Assembly: GCA_047967505.1 (NCBI GenBank)
Contig: CM106541.1
Length of the DNA stretch: 64,000 nucleotides
From: Dipteris shenzhenensis
Lineage: Eukaryota; Polypodiophyta; Polypodiopsida; Gleicheniales
Strand: one strand, 5' to 3'
Within the stretch, counting starts at the first letter, position 1. The number at the start of each line of letters is the position of its first letter. Shown one piece after another: positions 54,401 to 56,654 of this stretch. A program made the position numbers and the translations under genes. Under the pieces are notes generated by a model. That model was given only the letters and a program-made list of their open reading frames with translations. It had not been told where the DNA came from and searched no databases.

Positions 54401-54928
54401 CTCTCTCAAGGGAGGTATGCTTGTCTTCGCTTGGGCAAAATGTGGTTTGGATTTGACCAAAGCAATGTGGGTCGACACTCTATTACAAACGTCATAATTT
54501 AACTTGTTTGCAGCAATAAAGCATTCAATTTGATGAATAAACTGTAACCTGTGATGGCAGACCAGCTCCAGCCACGCAGAGGAGACACCTGTCATAACGC
54601 CACCACGTCGAGCGGCAGAAGGAGGGGCAGAGCTTCCACTGGAAGAAGGAGCTCTGACGCTTTTCTCGTCTCCTTCTTCGACGCGCACCTCGTACACTTC
54701 CAAGACGTTGGCTTTGCTGACAATAAGGTTGGGAAGCGAAAGAATGAAAGCGGTTTTACTGCCATTTTGGAGGGTTCCCAAGAGGACCCCATCGTCACCA
54801 GCGTCCAAGCTGCTGAGGGGGGCAGGAGCAGAGGAGGAATCGGAGCCGGGGCAATGGGTAAGGAAAGCTGCGCAGCAATTCTCGACGCCAGTGGGAGGGT
54901 GGGAGAGCTTGTAAGCTGCGTAGCTCAT
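16464..54928 (-). CDS. CPSF160: CPSF160 / CPSF1 gene, 5' half (exons 1-15)
   Basis: CPSF160 is the largest subunit of the nuclear cleavage and polyadenylation specificity factor. With its partners it organises the complex that recognises AAUAAA and cleaves pre-mRNA 3' ends. Fifteen exons on the minus strand join in phase to 670 codons plus 2 nt, aligning from memory with the N-terminal half of plant CPSF160 (usual length ~1,440). Landmarks: SYAAYKLSHPPTGVENC, RRGGVMTGV.LELVCHHRLHG, REAKISVLEFDDSMHSL, FEGPDWQYLKRGREKFPKGP, FLHGYIEPVLLVL, TLKQHPLIWSAS, VPSPIGGV, FFFLGSRLGDSLFVQY, SGHGKNGCLSIL, LPGCKGIWTVYYKG and EVTETVDYYTEGATIVAGNLF. These belong to the first seven-bladed propeller and the start of the second (MMS1-like N-terminal domain). 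The start is the first ATG in frame with the family's conserved N-terminus. All introns are GT-AG except intron 4 (GC-AG). Intron sizes run from 84 bp to more than 16 kb. The C-terminal half is not in this window. No coding damage is visible. Confidence 0.95.
16740..17030. repeat. Dispersed intronic repeat, copy 1
   Basis: Shares with 34987-35445 the head TATACCTAGATGAATCCA, the block CTCATGATAGTCACTCA, the block GAAGGGCAGACTCAGC and the end CTAGCTGATAGGGCAA. The middle part present in copies 2 and 3 is missing here. No ORF. Probably a non-autonomous transposon or LTR scrap of unknown class. Confidence 0.7.
17031..17800. other. Intron 14 remainder
   Basis: AT-rich, with a short run of ATGTGC/GTGTGCGAG variants near 17300-17360. 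No other feature recognised. Confidence 0.5.
17801..17944 (-). CDS. CPSF160: CPSF160 exon 14
   Basis: 48 codons, phase 0 at both ends: VELPGCKGIWTVYYKGSRSQ ... NVDEEFHAYLIISLETRTM. Acceptor tacag, donor gtaag. It joins exon 13 (..DLITE) as in other plant CPSF160 proteins. Confidence 0.95.
18640..18903 (-). repeat. Copia-1 3' LTR (lower boundary approximate)
   Basis: On minus, a purine tract (AAGGGGGATT) ends and the LTR begins TGTTAGCACTTATGG at 18903. Homology with the LTR fragment at 49490-49800 (GGGCCATATA.GGCCAC, CAGCTTGTTGTTTGC) extends the LTR to at least about 18650. The LTR end could not be fixed. Confidence 0.65.
19130..19503 (-). pseudogene. Copia-1 RNase H remnant
   Basis: Two frames: DGDWAGWYDTRVSHNGYCFM, ISWFGKKQPTIAIR and then FHARTKHIEIHYHYVRDQL. 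These are the DxDWAG, KKQPTVALS and HARTKHIE blocks typical of Ty1/copia RNase H. A frameshift lies between them. Confidence 0.85.
19595..20640 (-). pseudogene. Copia-1 reverse transcriptase remnant
   Basis: Starts with HKADGTVDKYKTTFMAKGYA (20618-20418), corresponding to the copia KYKARLVAKGY block, then KKELYGLKQ, and downstream SQSKYIGQLLQHFQFEY. Frameshifts and a 42-codon duplication (19775-20026) interrupt it. Confidence 0.8.
19775..20026 (-). repeat. 126 bp in-frame tandem duplication in copia-1 RT
   Basis: Two nearly identical copies (19775-19900 and 19901-20026) encode the same 42 residues, beginning SKLICRDLCNVRYGQ and ending SQSKYIGQL, twice without breaking the frame. Confidence 0.9.
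20641..20913. other. Continuation of copia-1 RT upstream sequence, decayed
   Basis: The minus strand still hints at the copia integrase-RT junction, but no open frame remains. Confidence 0.35.
20914..21320 (+). repeat. 5' LTR of the short element
   Basis: Matches the 3' LTR in order: GGGATCATCATGTTATAGT, AAGCTCTAGGTCTTT and ATAGTTTATCAAATAGCC. About 90 bp near its end are missing relative to the 3' LTR, and it carries a small internal repeat of TCATCTTGGGTG (about 21138 and 21164). Confidence 0.75.
21917..22358 (+). repeat. 3' LTR of the short element
   Basis: Begins TGGGGTGATCTTCAC after the polypurine tract and ends at AAATAGCC. Gypsy-A starts only 20 bp further on. Confidence 0.75.
22379..23258 (+). 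repeat. Gypsy-A 5' LTR
   Basis: About 880 bp from TGTCACCACAATG to GGGCCC. U3 (22379 to ~22810) is packed with short inverted repeats. A TATA-like AT run is at about 22815-22835 and AATAAA at 23212. The primer-binding site follows one base later. Confidence 0.9.
22496..22805 (+). promoter_or_regulatory. Array of short palindromes with TNCG-type loops in LTR U3
   Basis: Successive inverted repeats: TTGAC-TACG-GTCAA (22496), ACTTGA..TCAAGT (22514), CTTGGT..ACCAAG (22555), GGTTAAC-TACG-GTTAACC (22574), GTTGAC-TTCG-GTCAAC (22625), CTTGG..CCAAG (22645), GGTTAAC-TACG-ATTAACC (22663), CCAAC-TTTG-GTTGG (22689), CCAAC-TTCG-GTTGG (22712), TAATTAAGG..CCTTAATTA (22739) and TTGAC-TTCG-GTCAA (22792). Stems differ while loops recur. 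The TTGAC cores also equal the W-box core of WRKY factors. Confidence 0.85.
23260..23271 (+). other. Primer-binding site of gypsy-A
   Basis: TGGTATCAGAGC directly follows the 5' LTR. This is the standard complement of the 3' end of plant initiator methionine tRNA, from which minus-strand synthesis starts. Confidence 0.9.
23880..24290 (+). other. Gypsy-A untranslated leader: ACGTGGC-like repeats and palindromes
   Basis: 23880-24110 holds many variants of GACGTGGCA/CATGTGGCA. 24108-24290 is a second palindrome-rich tract: CTAACC-TT-GGTTAG (24122), ACTGG..CCAGT, ACCAGA-TTAG-TCTGGT, GGTCAC..GTGACC, GGTTA-GAG-TAACC. It ends in C10A13. No ORF. It lies between the primer site and gag, where retroelement packaging signals are expected. 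Confidence 0.7.
24676..25410 (+). pseudogene. Gypsy-A gag, N-terminal part with RS-rich segment
   Basis: ATG at 24676. Residues 1-70 are polar and Gln-rich. Residues ~75-135 are an Arg/Ser- and Lys-rich segment (ERSHRGRSHSRKRSRYHHRS, SPSPSPSTSSSTSV, KPSRKRRKHKESRKSKSS). Then comes a capsid-type gag domain with FIRHFDAAF, ASAWWSAQ and WKDFKKAFYQQFMP. The frame is lost at about 25405, where the sequence continues in another frame (25374-26702). In this protein family Gag assembles the particle and binds RNA; the RS-like segment is unusual. Confidence 0.85.
25405..26702 (+). pseudogene. Gypsy-A gag zinc knuckle, protease and start of RT
   Basis: The second frame begins with NQKFWDAYLQVAPFKKISKG (end of capsid) and has the zinc knuckle CFKCGKEGHMAAQC (25815-25856, CX2CX4HX4C). 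The aspartic protease follows with ALIVFDPRSTDNFIS at about 26010-26050. The expected catalytic D-S/T-G is D-P-R here, so the protease is inactive. The linker and RT N-terminus (HHIELMPGSEPPNRPPYRVN, QVQDLLSKGLIQPNSSPF) end at a TAA stop at 26701. Confidence 0.9.
26703..27290 (+). pseudogene. Gypsy-A reverse transcriptase
   Basis: After the stop, PILLVQKKDGSFRMCIE is followed by a small deletion and frame change, then KMTIKNRFPIPCIDDVLDQL, FSMIDLKSGYHEVRI, MPFGLTNAPATFNRMM and TFFDDILVFS (catalytic Asp pair at 27034-27039), then HYLGHIISKNGI. The frame is lost again near 27275 in the connection. Typical Ty3/gypsy RT in all visible motifs. Confidence 0.92.
27291..28082 (+). pseudogene. Gypsy-A RNase H and integrase zinc-binding region
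   Basis: RNase H motifs: DVNCDACGECVGAALHQNGH, YEKELLAVIHAIHTWKHYLL, FTIKTDHQSLRYFLTQ and RNRVADALSRRPQ. After a linker the integrase N-terminal HHCC region begins (EECHAPPYARHRGITATTLA). It stops at TGA (28080) where a tryptophan codon is expected (gypsy-B has TGG). Confidence 0.92.
28083..29090 (+). pseudogene. Gypsy-A integrase
   Basis: KCLTCQKVKYD completes the zinc-binding domain. The catalytic core has ITMDFIFYLPRS (first D), IVSDRDPRMTS (second D) and HGQSEATN (the E), so DDE is present. FAYNNTIHISTRKAPFEVIYG follows, and the C-terminal part includes YYGPFKVTERINEVAYRLAL and HNAFHVSLLKKF. An extra base near 29068 relative to gypsy-B breaks the frame before the chromodomain. Confidence 0.92.
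29091..29295 (+). pseudogene. Gypsy-A chromodomain-like C-terminus
   Basis: In the shifted frame: GKEFYRYLVKFKNYTALGAK, then WMNEDMLSDHP. This matches the intact version in gypsy-B and resembles integrase chromodomains (YLVKWKGY..W pattern), which in chromoviruses guide integration. TAG at about 29116 replaces a Gln codon. Confidence 0.75.
29308..30181 (+). repeat. Gypsy-A 3' LTR
   Basis: About 874 bp, starting TGTCACCACAATG and ending GGGCCC. It carries the same palindrome array as the 5' LTR, with three instead of two copies of the 23 bp CCAAC-hairpin module (29586-29652). AATAAA is at 30134. Confidence 0.9.
30182..30494. other. Intron 13 remainder
   Basis: A short GA-rich run (30190-30215), then AT-rich intron DNA. 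Nothing else recognised. Confidence 0.5.
30495..30572 (-). CDS. CPSF160: CPSF160 exon 13
   Basis: 26 codons, phase 0 at both ends: VGCSGHGKNGCLSILHQSVR, PDLITE. Acceptor atcag, donor gtatgt. The SGHGKNG block is highly conserved in CPSF160. Confidence 0.95.
30573..34183. other. Intron 12, probably containing an unclassified retroelement scrap
   Basis: No coding exon. TTGGCGCCCCCTACGG at 31432 resembles primer-site regions of some plant gypsy elements, but no LTR pair could be shown. An inverted repeat GGCCTTCT..AGAAGGCC lies near 32388-32413, a palindrome GGGGAATTTTAATTCCCC near 32538, and degenerate repeats lie at 32080-32345. Confidence 0.4.
32080..32345. repeat. Degenerate ~30-45 bp repeat cluster
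   Basis: About seven loose copies of a unit containing (A/C)(A/G)NTTGCGA(A/T)TT(C/T) followed by CTCC(T)(A/G)GCAG. Examples are at 32175-32245 and 32270-32330. Copies are diverged, so unit boundaries are approximate. Confidence 0.5.
34184..34315 (-). CDS. CPSF160: CPSF160 exon 12
   Basis: 44 codons: QKNFNFLVRDSFVNIGPLRD, FAHGLRMNADVNASGAAKQ, SNYEL. The acceptor is CAGCAG, so the first Gln may be included or skipped (start 34315 or 34312). The Arabidopsis protein has a Gln here, favouring the upstream site. Donor gtgatc. Confidence 0.93.
34514..34651 (-). CDS. CPSF160: CPSF160 exon 11
   Basis: 46 codons: YGDVEGDSAIPAAKRMRRAS, LDDSQDGVSMEELSLYHSS, ending ANTDSL. It contains the acidic/basic loop with the AKRMRR cluster found in plant CPSF160. 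Acceptor cccag, donor gtagtt. Confidence 0.93.
34817..34945 (-). CDS. CPSF160: CPSF160 exon 10
   Basis: 43 codons: CMTMIGDMFFFLGSRLGDSL, FVQYTCGMG, ending AGREE. FFLGSRLGDSL is a hallmark of CPSF160. Acceptor tgaag, donor gtctgc (a weak donor). Copy 2 of the dispersed repeat begins about 40 bp upstream of this exon. Confidence 0.94.
34987..35445. repeat. Dispersed intronic repeat, copy 2 (longest)
   Basis: Head TATATCTAGGTGAATCCAGG, then CTCATGATAGTCACTCA, the block GCAGGGACTAGCTACTATGA (shared with 53.9 kb), GAAGGGCAGACTCAGC and the end CTAGCTGATAGGGCAA (shared with 16.7 kb). It therefore links copies 1 and 3. Non-coding, about 460 bp. Confidence 0.75.
35573..35624 (-). CDS. CPSF160: CPSF160 exon 9
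   Basis: 52 nt. With the split codon it encodes (R)TVQRLELMRSRASVLTS, matching VQRLDLSKSKASVL of Arabidopsis. Acceptor cacag, donor gtaagt. Too short and out of frame to be found as a longer ORF. Confidence 0.92.
35625..36370. other. Intron 8
   Basis: AT-rich, with no repeat or other feature recognised. Confidence 0.6.
36371..36502 (-). CDS. CPSF160: CPSF160 exon 8
   Basis: 132 nt encoding GELPKSKITVELDSARATWI, SHDVALFSTKTGNLLLLSL, IFDG and a split Arg codon. Acceptor tccag, donor gtatgt. Corresponds to the ELD.A..TWIS.D..L.STK.G.LLLL segment of the first propeller. Confidence 0.94.
36632..36684 (-). CDS. CPSF160: CPSF160 exon 7
   Basis: 53 nt: SASCTLGLNEFATAPEG plus a split codon. Acceptor tgcag, donor gtatgc. 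Matches the SASC.LALN block after YHSQ in plant homologues. Confidence 0.92.
36769..36864 (-). CDS. CPSF160: CPSF160 exon 6
   Basis: 32 codons: SLPYDAYMVLAVPSPIGGVI, VVAANSIHYHSQ. Acceptor tgcag, donor gtgaga. Very conserved. Confidence 0.96.
37004..37149 (-). CDS. CPSF160: CPSF160 exon 5
   Basis: 146 nt: (G)YIEPVLLVLHENEPTWAGRA, SVKRHTCMITALSINTTLKQ, HPLIWSAS. Acceptor tacag, donor gtaagt. The first two bases complete the Gly codon opened at the end of exon 4. Confidence 0.96.
37150..39012. other. Intron 4, right-hand side of exon 5
   Basis: Contains the TATG/TACA microsatellite at 37285-37420, G-runs at 38711-38741, and two similar ~55 bp blocks (GGATGGT(G/T)GAGT(A/G)TGAATTGGA, about 38030 and 38121). 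No coding sequence recognised. Confidence 0.5.
37285..37425. repeat. Alternating purine-pyrimidine microsatellite (TATG/TACA)
   Basis: CATATACA units, then TATGTATG units, then GTATAT/ACATGTATAT variants: about 140 bp of almost uninterrupted alternating purine-pyrimidine, which can form cruciform or Z-type structures. Confidence 0.9.
39013..39459 (+). repeat. Gypsy-B 5' LTR, 3'-truncated
   Basis: Begins TGTCACCACAATG and carries the palindrome array (GTTGAC-TTCG-GTCAAC, GGTTAAC-CCCG-GTTAACC, CTTGGC-ATGC-GCCAAG, CCAAC-TTCG-GTTGG, GTTGAC-TCCG-GTCAAC). It ends at TTATTTGCATG. Confidence 0.9.
39460..40321 (+). pseudogene. Gypsy-B integrase
   Basis: Open frame from the deletion junction. The zinc-binding region is intact (ECHAPPYAGHRGITATTLAL, RYFFWPGM, ECLTCQKMKYD). 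The core has ITMDFIFNLPRS, IVSDRDPRMTS and DGQSEVANS, so the DDE triad is present. A 2 nt deletion at about 40318 (relative to gypsy-A) ends this frame; the rest continues in the next frame. Confidence 0.9.
40305..40898 (+). pseudogene. Gypsy-B integrase C-terminus and chromodomain
   Basis: Second frame to the natural TAG at 40896: KHKRAADKHRRQLDLKEGDS, YYGPFRVTETINEVAYRLAL, HNAFHVSLLKKF, an acidic linker (PEVDELEEVLQPEQ), then the chromodomain-like GKEFYRYLVKFKNYTALDAK, WMDEDMLSDHP. Apart from the upstream frameshift it is undamaged. Confidence 0.88.
40911..41722 (+). repeat. Gypsy-B 3' LTR
   Basis: About 812 bp from TGTCACCACAATG to GGGCCC, with AATAAA at 41675. Palindrome array as in the 5' copy; CTGAC-TGCG-GTCAG here has a TGCG loop, where the 5' LTR has TGCA. 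Confidence 0.9.
41723..42180. other. Intron 4, 5' part
   Basis: GA-rich start (41735-41760), then AT-rich intron. The donor at 42180-42179 is GC. Confidence 0.6.
42181..42316 (-). CDS. CPSF160: CPSF160 exon 4 (GC donor)
   Basis: 136 nt: EGYGFGEDEEGIGPSGTLCA, HVKSSYVVSMRELDVIHIKD, FTFLH and the first base of Gly. The protein must continue GYIEP, which requires the exon to end CATG and the intron to start GCAAGT. That is a GC-AG intron with otherwise good donor consensus. Acceptor tgcag. Confidence 0.93.
42317..43739. other. Intron 3 with an unrecognised coding-like stretch
   Basis: Frames at 42973-43374 and 43284-43586 (+) have protein-like composition (for example LNNLRARAALSIEALVKNGK) but match nothing I know. 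They could be an exapted fragment or chance. A G-run lies at 42555, and a 38 bp direct repeat at 42844-42943. Confidence 0.4.
42844..42943. repeat. 38 bp direct repeat flanking the 24 bp head of the dispersed repeat
   Basis: CATTTTGTTGAATCTGCC.. occurs at 42844-42881 and 42906-42943. Between them is only TATATACCTAGATGAATCC.., the head motif of the dispersed intronic repeat. Confidence 0.8.
43740..43893 (-). CDS. CPSF160: CPSF160 exon 3
   Basis: 154 nt: (S)SMHYFEGPDWQYLKRGREKF, PKGPLLREDPQGRCAGALVY, DCQMIMLKAAQ. Acceptor cttag, donor gtaatt. EGPDW.LKRGRE.FP.GPL is a signature of plant CPSF160. Confidence 0.97.
44036..44182 (-). CDS. CPSF160: CPSF160 exon 2
   Basis: 147 nt: (R)LHGNIESMAVLSHGRDDGRK, RRDAIILSFREAKISVLEFD, DSMHSLRT. 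Acceptor tatag, donor gtaagt. Phases join exons 1 and 3. Confidence 0.96.
44183..44892. other. Intron 1, 3' end
   Basis: No feature recognised. In particular there is no 5' LTR for copia-4, which must have been lost. Confidence 0.6.
44893..45484 (+). pseudogene. Copia-4 gag remnant
   Basis: Starts MEDKDSTIASSAPSLPSSSS; the frame shifts near 45005. It then reads KIQSHLVARKLWKLTTGVEA, ALIIETTADSVLPHIQIAET and TWAILKDLYETNNTSRILML, the copia UBN2/gag pattern. The part between DYCKKRPGKF and the lysine-rich end is short, so a segment is deleted. TAG at 45482. Confidence 0.8.
45485..45733 (+). pseudogene. Copia-4 zinc knuckle and protease
   Basis: KCFYCEKLGHSAKVC (CX2CX4HX4C) binds RNA. After a Lys-rich linker, the protease motif VDSGASKHMSN retains D-S-G. 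TGA at about 45679 and TAG at about 45726 stand where Trp is expected. Confidence 0.85.
45734..46836 (+). pseudogene. Copia-4 integrase
   Basis: VLYVPNLCKSLLSVSQMDKH, then LWHERFSHVNYGTLSKMQ with CRACVEGKQHRDKF (HHCC zinc-binding), ELVHADICRPM (first catalytic D), FRTDRGKEFTS (second D) and the region AVNTAVHILNKTKTKVVDGK, TPYEAYYGKKP, SYIFVGYSQESKA. TAG at 46338 and 46388, plus frame changes, inactivate it. Confidence 0.88.
46837..47420 (-). other. Inverted 584 bp segment of copia-4 (start of RT on the opposite strand)
   Basis: Reading minus from 47400: FDPDKKKILINRDVIFEETE, an acidic/Pro-rich linker, then AKMDAILKNDTWDLVPK, ETKWVYKLKFKSDGSLDKYK, ARLVVKGYAQSEGLDFDETF and FQMDVKSAFVNG. This is exactly the piece missing between SQESKA on its left and GSPSKVCKLKAALYRLKQAP on its right, which are on plus. 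The ends carry inverted CCTGG (46837) and CCAGG (47416). Confidence 0.88.
47421..48429 (+). pseudogene. Copia-4 reverse transcriptase C-terminal half and RNase H
   Basis: SPSKVCKLKAALYRLKQAPR, LVLILYVDDLIITRD (catalytic YVDD at 47611-47622), then YQRLVGSFLYLTNTQPDISF. After a stop, RNase H gives ASDWAGDIDTRRSTSRYCFL, SKKQPTVALSSTDTEYRAA, CDNQSCIVIANNPVFHAWTK, HIEVHYHFV. Stops occur at about 47698 and 48070, with a 1 nt change near 47815. Confidence 0.9.
48556..49154 (+). repeat. Copia-4 3' LTR
   Basis: 599 bp, TGTTAGAAGG..TTTCCAACA, directly after the polypurine tract TTGAGGGGAGG (48545-48555). TATA-like CCTATAAAAAGCCCCCATT at about 48890 is shared with the LTR piece at 53430. Confidence 0.9.
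49155..49489. other. Intron 1 spacer
   Basis: No feature recognised beyond the end of the copia-4 LTR. Confidence 0.5.
49490..49800 (+). repeat. LTR fragment of the copia-1 family
   Basis: Similar to the copia-1 3' LTR (18903-18650, opposite strand): GACTTGGGGGCCATATAGGC, TTATCCATTTG and CAGCTTGTTGTTTGC. Contains a 90 bp duplication. Confidence 0.65.
49521..49700. repeat. 90 bp perfect tandem duplication
   Basis: 49521-49610 and 49611-49700 are the same throughout. Each contains the palindrome CAACCATATGGTTG. Confidence 0.95.
49832..50307 (-). pseudogene. Gypsy RNase H fragment (gypsy-C)
   Basis: Minus-strand frame: RWGERQRTAFNALKEKLKSE, PILVVPDLQ, CYACGECVGAALHQEGRVIA, YEKETLVVIHALNIWKHYLP, SLKYLLTQIKISEKQMYWAN, NRVADALSRRHKVNN. 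A diverged relative of gypsy-A RNase H with no flanking gypsy domains. The frame runs by chance into LINE sequence at its N-terminal end (50308-50359), marking the junction. Confidence 0.88.
50308..51429 (+). mobile_element. LINE-A 3' fragment (copy 4)
   Basis: 5'-truncated LINE of family A. It aligns with the reverse complement of LINE-A copy 1 (for example GTCCAGCATGGACGCAC, AGAGCA.ACTCTATTGAGGT). It includes the C-terminal cysteine region (50541-50738: RIEVGRTASIPREQRICMLC, EEHFLCVCPAYYKIRGRYHC) and the 3' part, and ends at TATGCTAAT followed by (CT)n. Confidence 0.8.
50541..50738 (+). pseudogene. LINE-A copy 4 ORF2 C-terminal cysteine-rich segment
   Basis: Best-preserved version of this segment. 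Cysteines in CMLC and a HFLCVC group match the CCHC-like end of many L1-type ORF2 proteins. Without the rest of ORF2 it is a relic. Confidence 0.7.
51430..51547. repeat. (CT)n-(TA)n-(TATC)n compound microsatellite
   Basis: (CT)13, then (TA)~18, then TATC/TA mixtures. It starts exactly at the end of the LINE-A 3' fragment. Confidence 0.95.
51548..52245. other. Intron 1 spacer
   Basis: A CGCCGCCA-rich stretch at 51590-51670, otherwise no feature. The motif CACCGTCAATGTTATCC-like occurs twice (51927, 51964). Confidence 0.4.
52246..53050 (+). mobile_element. Copia-5, 5' end only
   Basis: 5' LTR (52246-52768, TGTTAGGCC..TTTCTACA), primer site TGGCATCAGAGC (52769-52780, a variant of the initiator-Met complement) and the first ~50 codons of gag. 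It then breaks into unrelated LTR-like sequence. No pol or 3' LTR in phase with it. Confidence 0.8.
52863..53020 (+). pseudogene. Copia-5 gag N-terminus
   Basis: ATG at 52863: MASSLAGLNYTEASKLDRTN, YPLWKFKVKTQLIATKLWKA, VISE. Typical start of a copia gag (LDxTNYxxWKxKxxxxL). Cut off after about 50 residues. Confidence 0.82.
53051..53660 (+). repeat. Copia-type LTR fragment with a 119 bp tandem duplication
   Basis: CTCCTATATAAAGCCCCCATT near 53425 matches the promoter region of the copia-4 LTR. Upstream, about 119 bp (CTGGAAGAGA.AGCCATGG..CAGCCAGCAGACT) is repeated at 53112 and 53231. Boundaries are uncertain. Confidence 0.6.
53661..53912. other. Intron 1 spacer
   Basis: Nothing recognised. 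Confidence 0.5.
53913..54125. repeat. Dispersed intronic repeat, copy 3
   Basis: Head ATATCTAGATGAATCAAGGA, then CTCATGATAGTC, GCAGGGACTAGCTACTATGA, GTGTAGACCATAGTATAAAC and CTCACACAT, collinear with the first half of copy 2. Confidence 0.75.
54126..54548. other. Intron 1, 5' end
   Basis: No feature recognised. Donor GTTACA next to exon 1. Confidence 0.6.
54549..54928 (-). CDS. CPSF160: CPSF160 exon 1
   Basis: Begins at the ATG at 54928, where the family's conserved N-terminus starts: MSYAAYKLSHPPTGVENCCA. A variable Ser/Ala/Pro-rich loop follows, then PNLIVSKANVLEVYEVRVEE, another low-complexity loop, and RRGGVMTGVSSAWLELVCHH plus 2 nt of the Arg codon. GC-rich compared with the other exons. 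Donor gttaca. The preceding in-frame sequence has no ATG. Confidence 0.95.
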
Positions 54929-55264
54929 GGTAGGTTCTTGTTGAAGTTTCAGCTCTCCCTCCCGGGCAGCTGGGTTTAAGGTTTTATTTGTAATGCTTTC
55001 AAAGGCCAAATTCGATATGATGGTTTGCACTCAAGTTGAGTAGGGAACATATTGAATTTGAATTAAAGTGACTCCCATGAATTTTATTCGAGGGGAGCAA
55101 GATGCCCCATTAACTAAGCATATTGGCATTGATTCATTCGAATTAACCGAACCTTCTCGAGAGCATGATCATGAACCTTCCGGAGAGCACGATCAGGAGT
55201 ATATAGTTGCTCGTGATGCTGTCTCAGGTTTTCTTTCATTCCCTCCACGCTCACATCGTCTTAG

Positions 55265-55265
<1 letters not shown>
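54929..55265 (-). promoter_or_regulatory. CPSF160 5' UTR / proximal promoter region
   Basis: Lies directly upstream of the CPSF160 start. No convincing TATA box. The (GA)n tracts further upstream (sense orientation of this gene) are candidate GAGA-type elements. Extent inferred from position only. Confidence 0.4.

Positions 55266-55312
<47 letters not shown>
55266..55312. repeat. (TC)n microsatellite, upstream side of the LINE-B fragment
   Basis: About 23 TC units; the LINE-B fragment begins immediately after. Confidence 0.95.
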
Positions 55313-55315
<3 letters not shown>

Positions 55316-55452
55316 AATGCTTGCTCACGATCCCCTCTGCATTTTGCATTCTGCATTGGTGTGGATGCTCGTTTAGTAGCTCCACTACCACAGCTCATTG
55401 TATCAGGTTTTTCATAGTCTCATAGACCCATCGGTCTTTCGAAGACTTTAAT

Positions 55453-55454
<2 letters not shown>
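55313..55454 (+). mobile_element. LINE-B 3' tail fragment (copy 5), inside a TC microsatellite
   Basis: About 140 bp matching the 3' end of LINE-B copy 3: GGTGTGGATGCTCGTTTAGT, AGTCTCATAGACCCAT.GGTC and GAAGACTTTAATAAAC. It is extremely 5'-truncated and flanked on both sides by (TC)n. Confidence 0.85.

Positions 55455-55500
<46 letters not shown>
55455..55500. repeat. (CT)n tail of the LINE-B fragment
   Basis: About 23 CT units directly after TTTAATAAA. Confidence 0.95.
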
Positions 55501-55502
<2 letters not shown>

Positions 55503-56649
55503 GGTGGGAAGAATCAATGCATTTGAGAAGCTGCGATTTCAGAACGTTCCATGTCCAAAAAGTTTGTGGCTGCCCCGTGAGCGAGTATATAGAGAGCAAG
55601 GAGAGGGATGTGGCTAAGTAAAGAAAGAGAGAGGGGGAGGAGAGCTTGAGAGAAGGGGGGAGAGACTGGGGGAAGGAGGAGAGCAACAAGAGCCGATGAG
55701 GCGGAGGGGAGAGGTAAGGCGACAAGGTAGATTAATAATAGGCTAATCATTGAATTGGCGAGTGAACAAATTAATTGAATTTCAACGAGTCAGTGAATAG
55801 GAGTGAGTTATAGCACATTGAATTCTTGTTACAACTTTTGTGTGTGTGTACGCACGTAAGTGTTCACGAAAAGACTGGGCTTAGTGTCAAGTGAACGAAA
55901 GAATGTCGATTTTGACCTGAAGAACAAAATTGGAGGTCACAGAAACTTGCACTATTTTGCAAATATAGTTATAAATTGTGTGAAAACCTCTAAATTTATG
56001 AAAAAGTATCTTCACGTTTATGAGCTTTGAGGTTTTTTGAAATTTTCCAAAAAATATTTCCTTTCAACACTCTTAGCATTAGATGTGTGTGTTTGTGTGT
56101 GTATGTGTGTATGGGTGTGTGGCTCTTTTTTTTTTTTTGTATGTGTTTGTTTGTGCGTTTTGGTTTGACAACTAGGTTAGTTTTATAAAAATGTGGGTGG
56201 TAATGTTGTATCATCCTTAGTGTTATTAAGTTATTTAGATAGTACATGCTTGTGTTAGACTTAGACTAGTAGTATTTCACATTAGTAGAAAGAATGATCG
56301 TTCATTCATTGTCATCTTAGGTAGTATTTAAGATTAATTTTATTTATTTATTTCATTTTGTCACTTTAGTAGGTTAGCATAGAAGGCATTTGATAAGCAA
56401 GGTTTAAAGTATGTTAAAAACGTTTGATAGTACAATCACATGATTCTAAAGCTTATACAAAGGTAGAATTCTTTTGCTAATAGTAAAATAGAAGCCTCAT
56501 TATGGCTTAATGAATCGTGAAAGCTATGTTGATTCACCTTCTAAACAACTAGATTTTGAGCAATCCAACTTCTTGGTACCATTATTATTCAAGTTTACTG
56601 ATCGAGCAATGTCAAGTCCAAGCTCTTTTCCTTCAAAACCAAATGAGTA
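55501..56649. other. Upstream intergenic sequence
   Basis: A purine-rich stretch (55590-55720), a GT-rich run (56083-56125) and otherwise AT-rich DNA. No gene recognised. Confidence 0.5.
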
Positions 56650-56654
56650 TGAAT

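Noticed and set aside
54551-54979. Plus-strand 142-codon ORF
   Set aside because: Shadow of CPSF160 exon 1 on the other strand.
55028-55030. Upstream start extending CPSF160 by 34 residues
   Set aside because: The codon is GTG, not ATG, and the conserved N-terminus begins at the ATG at 54928.
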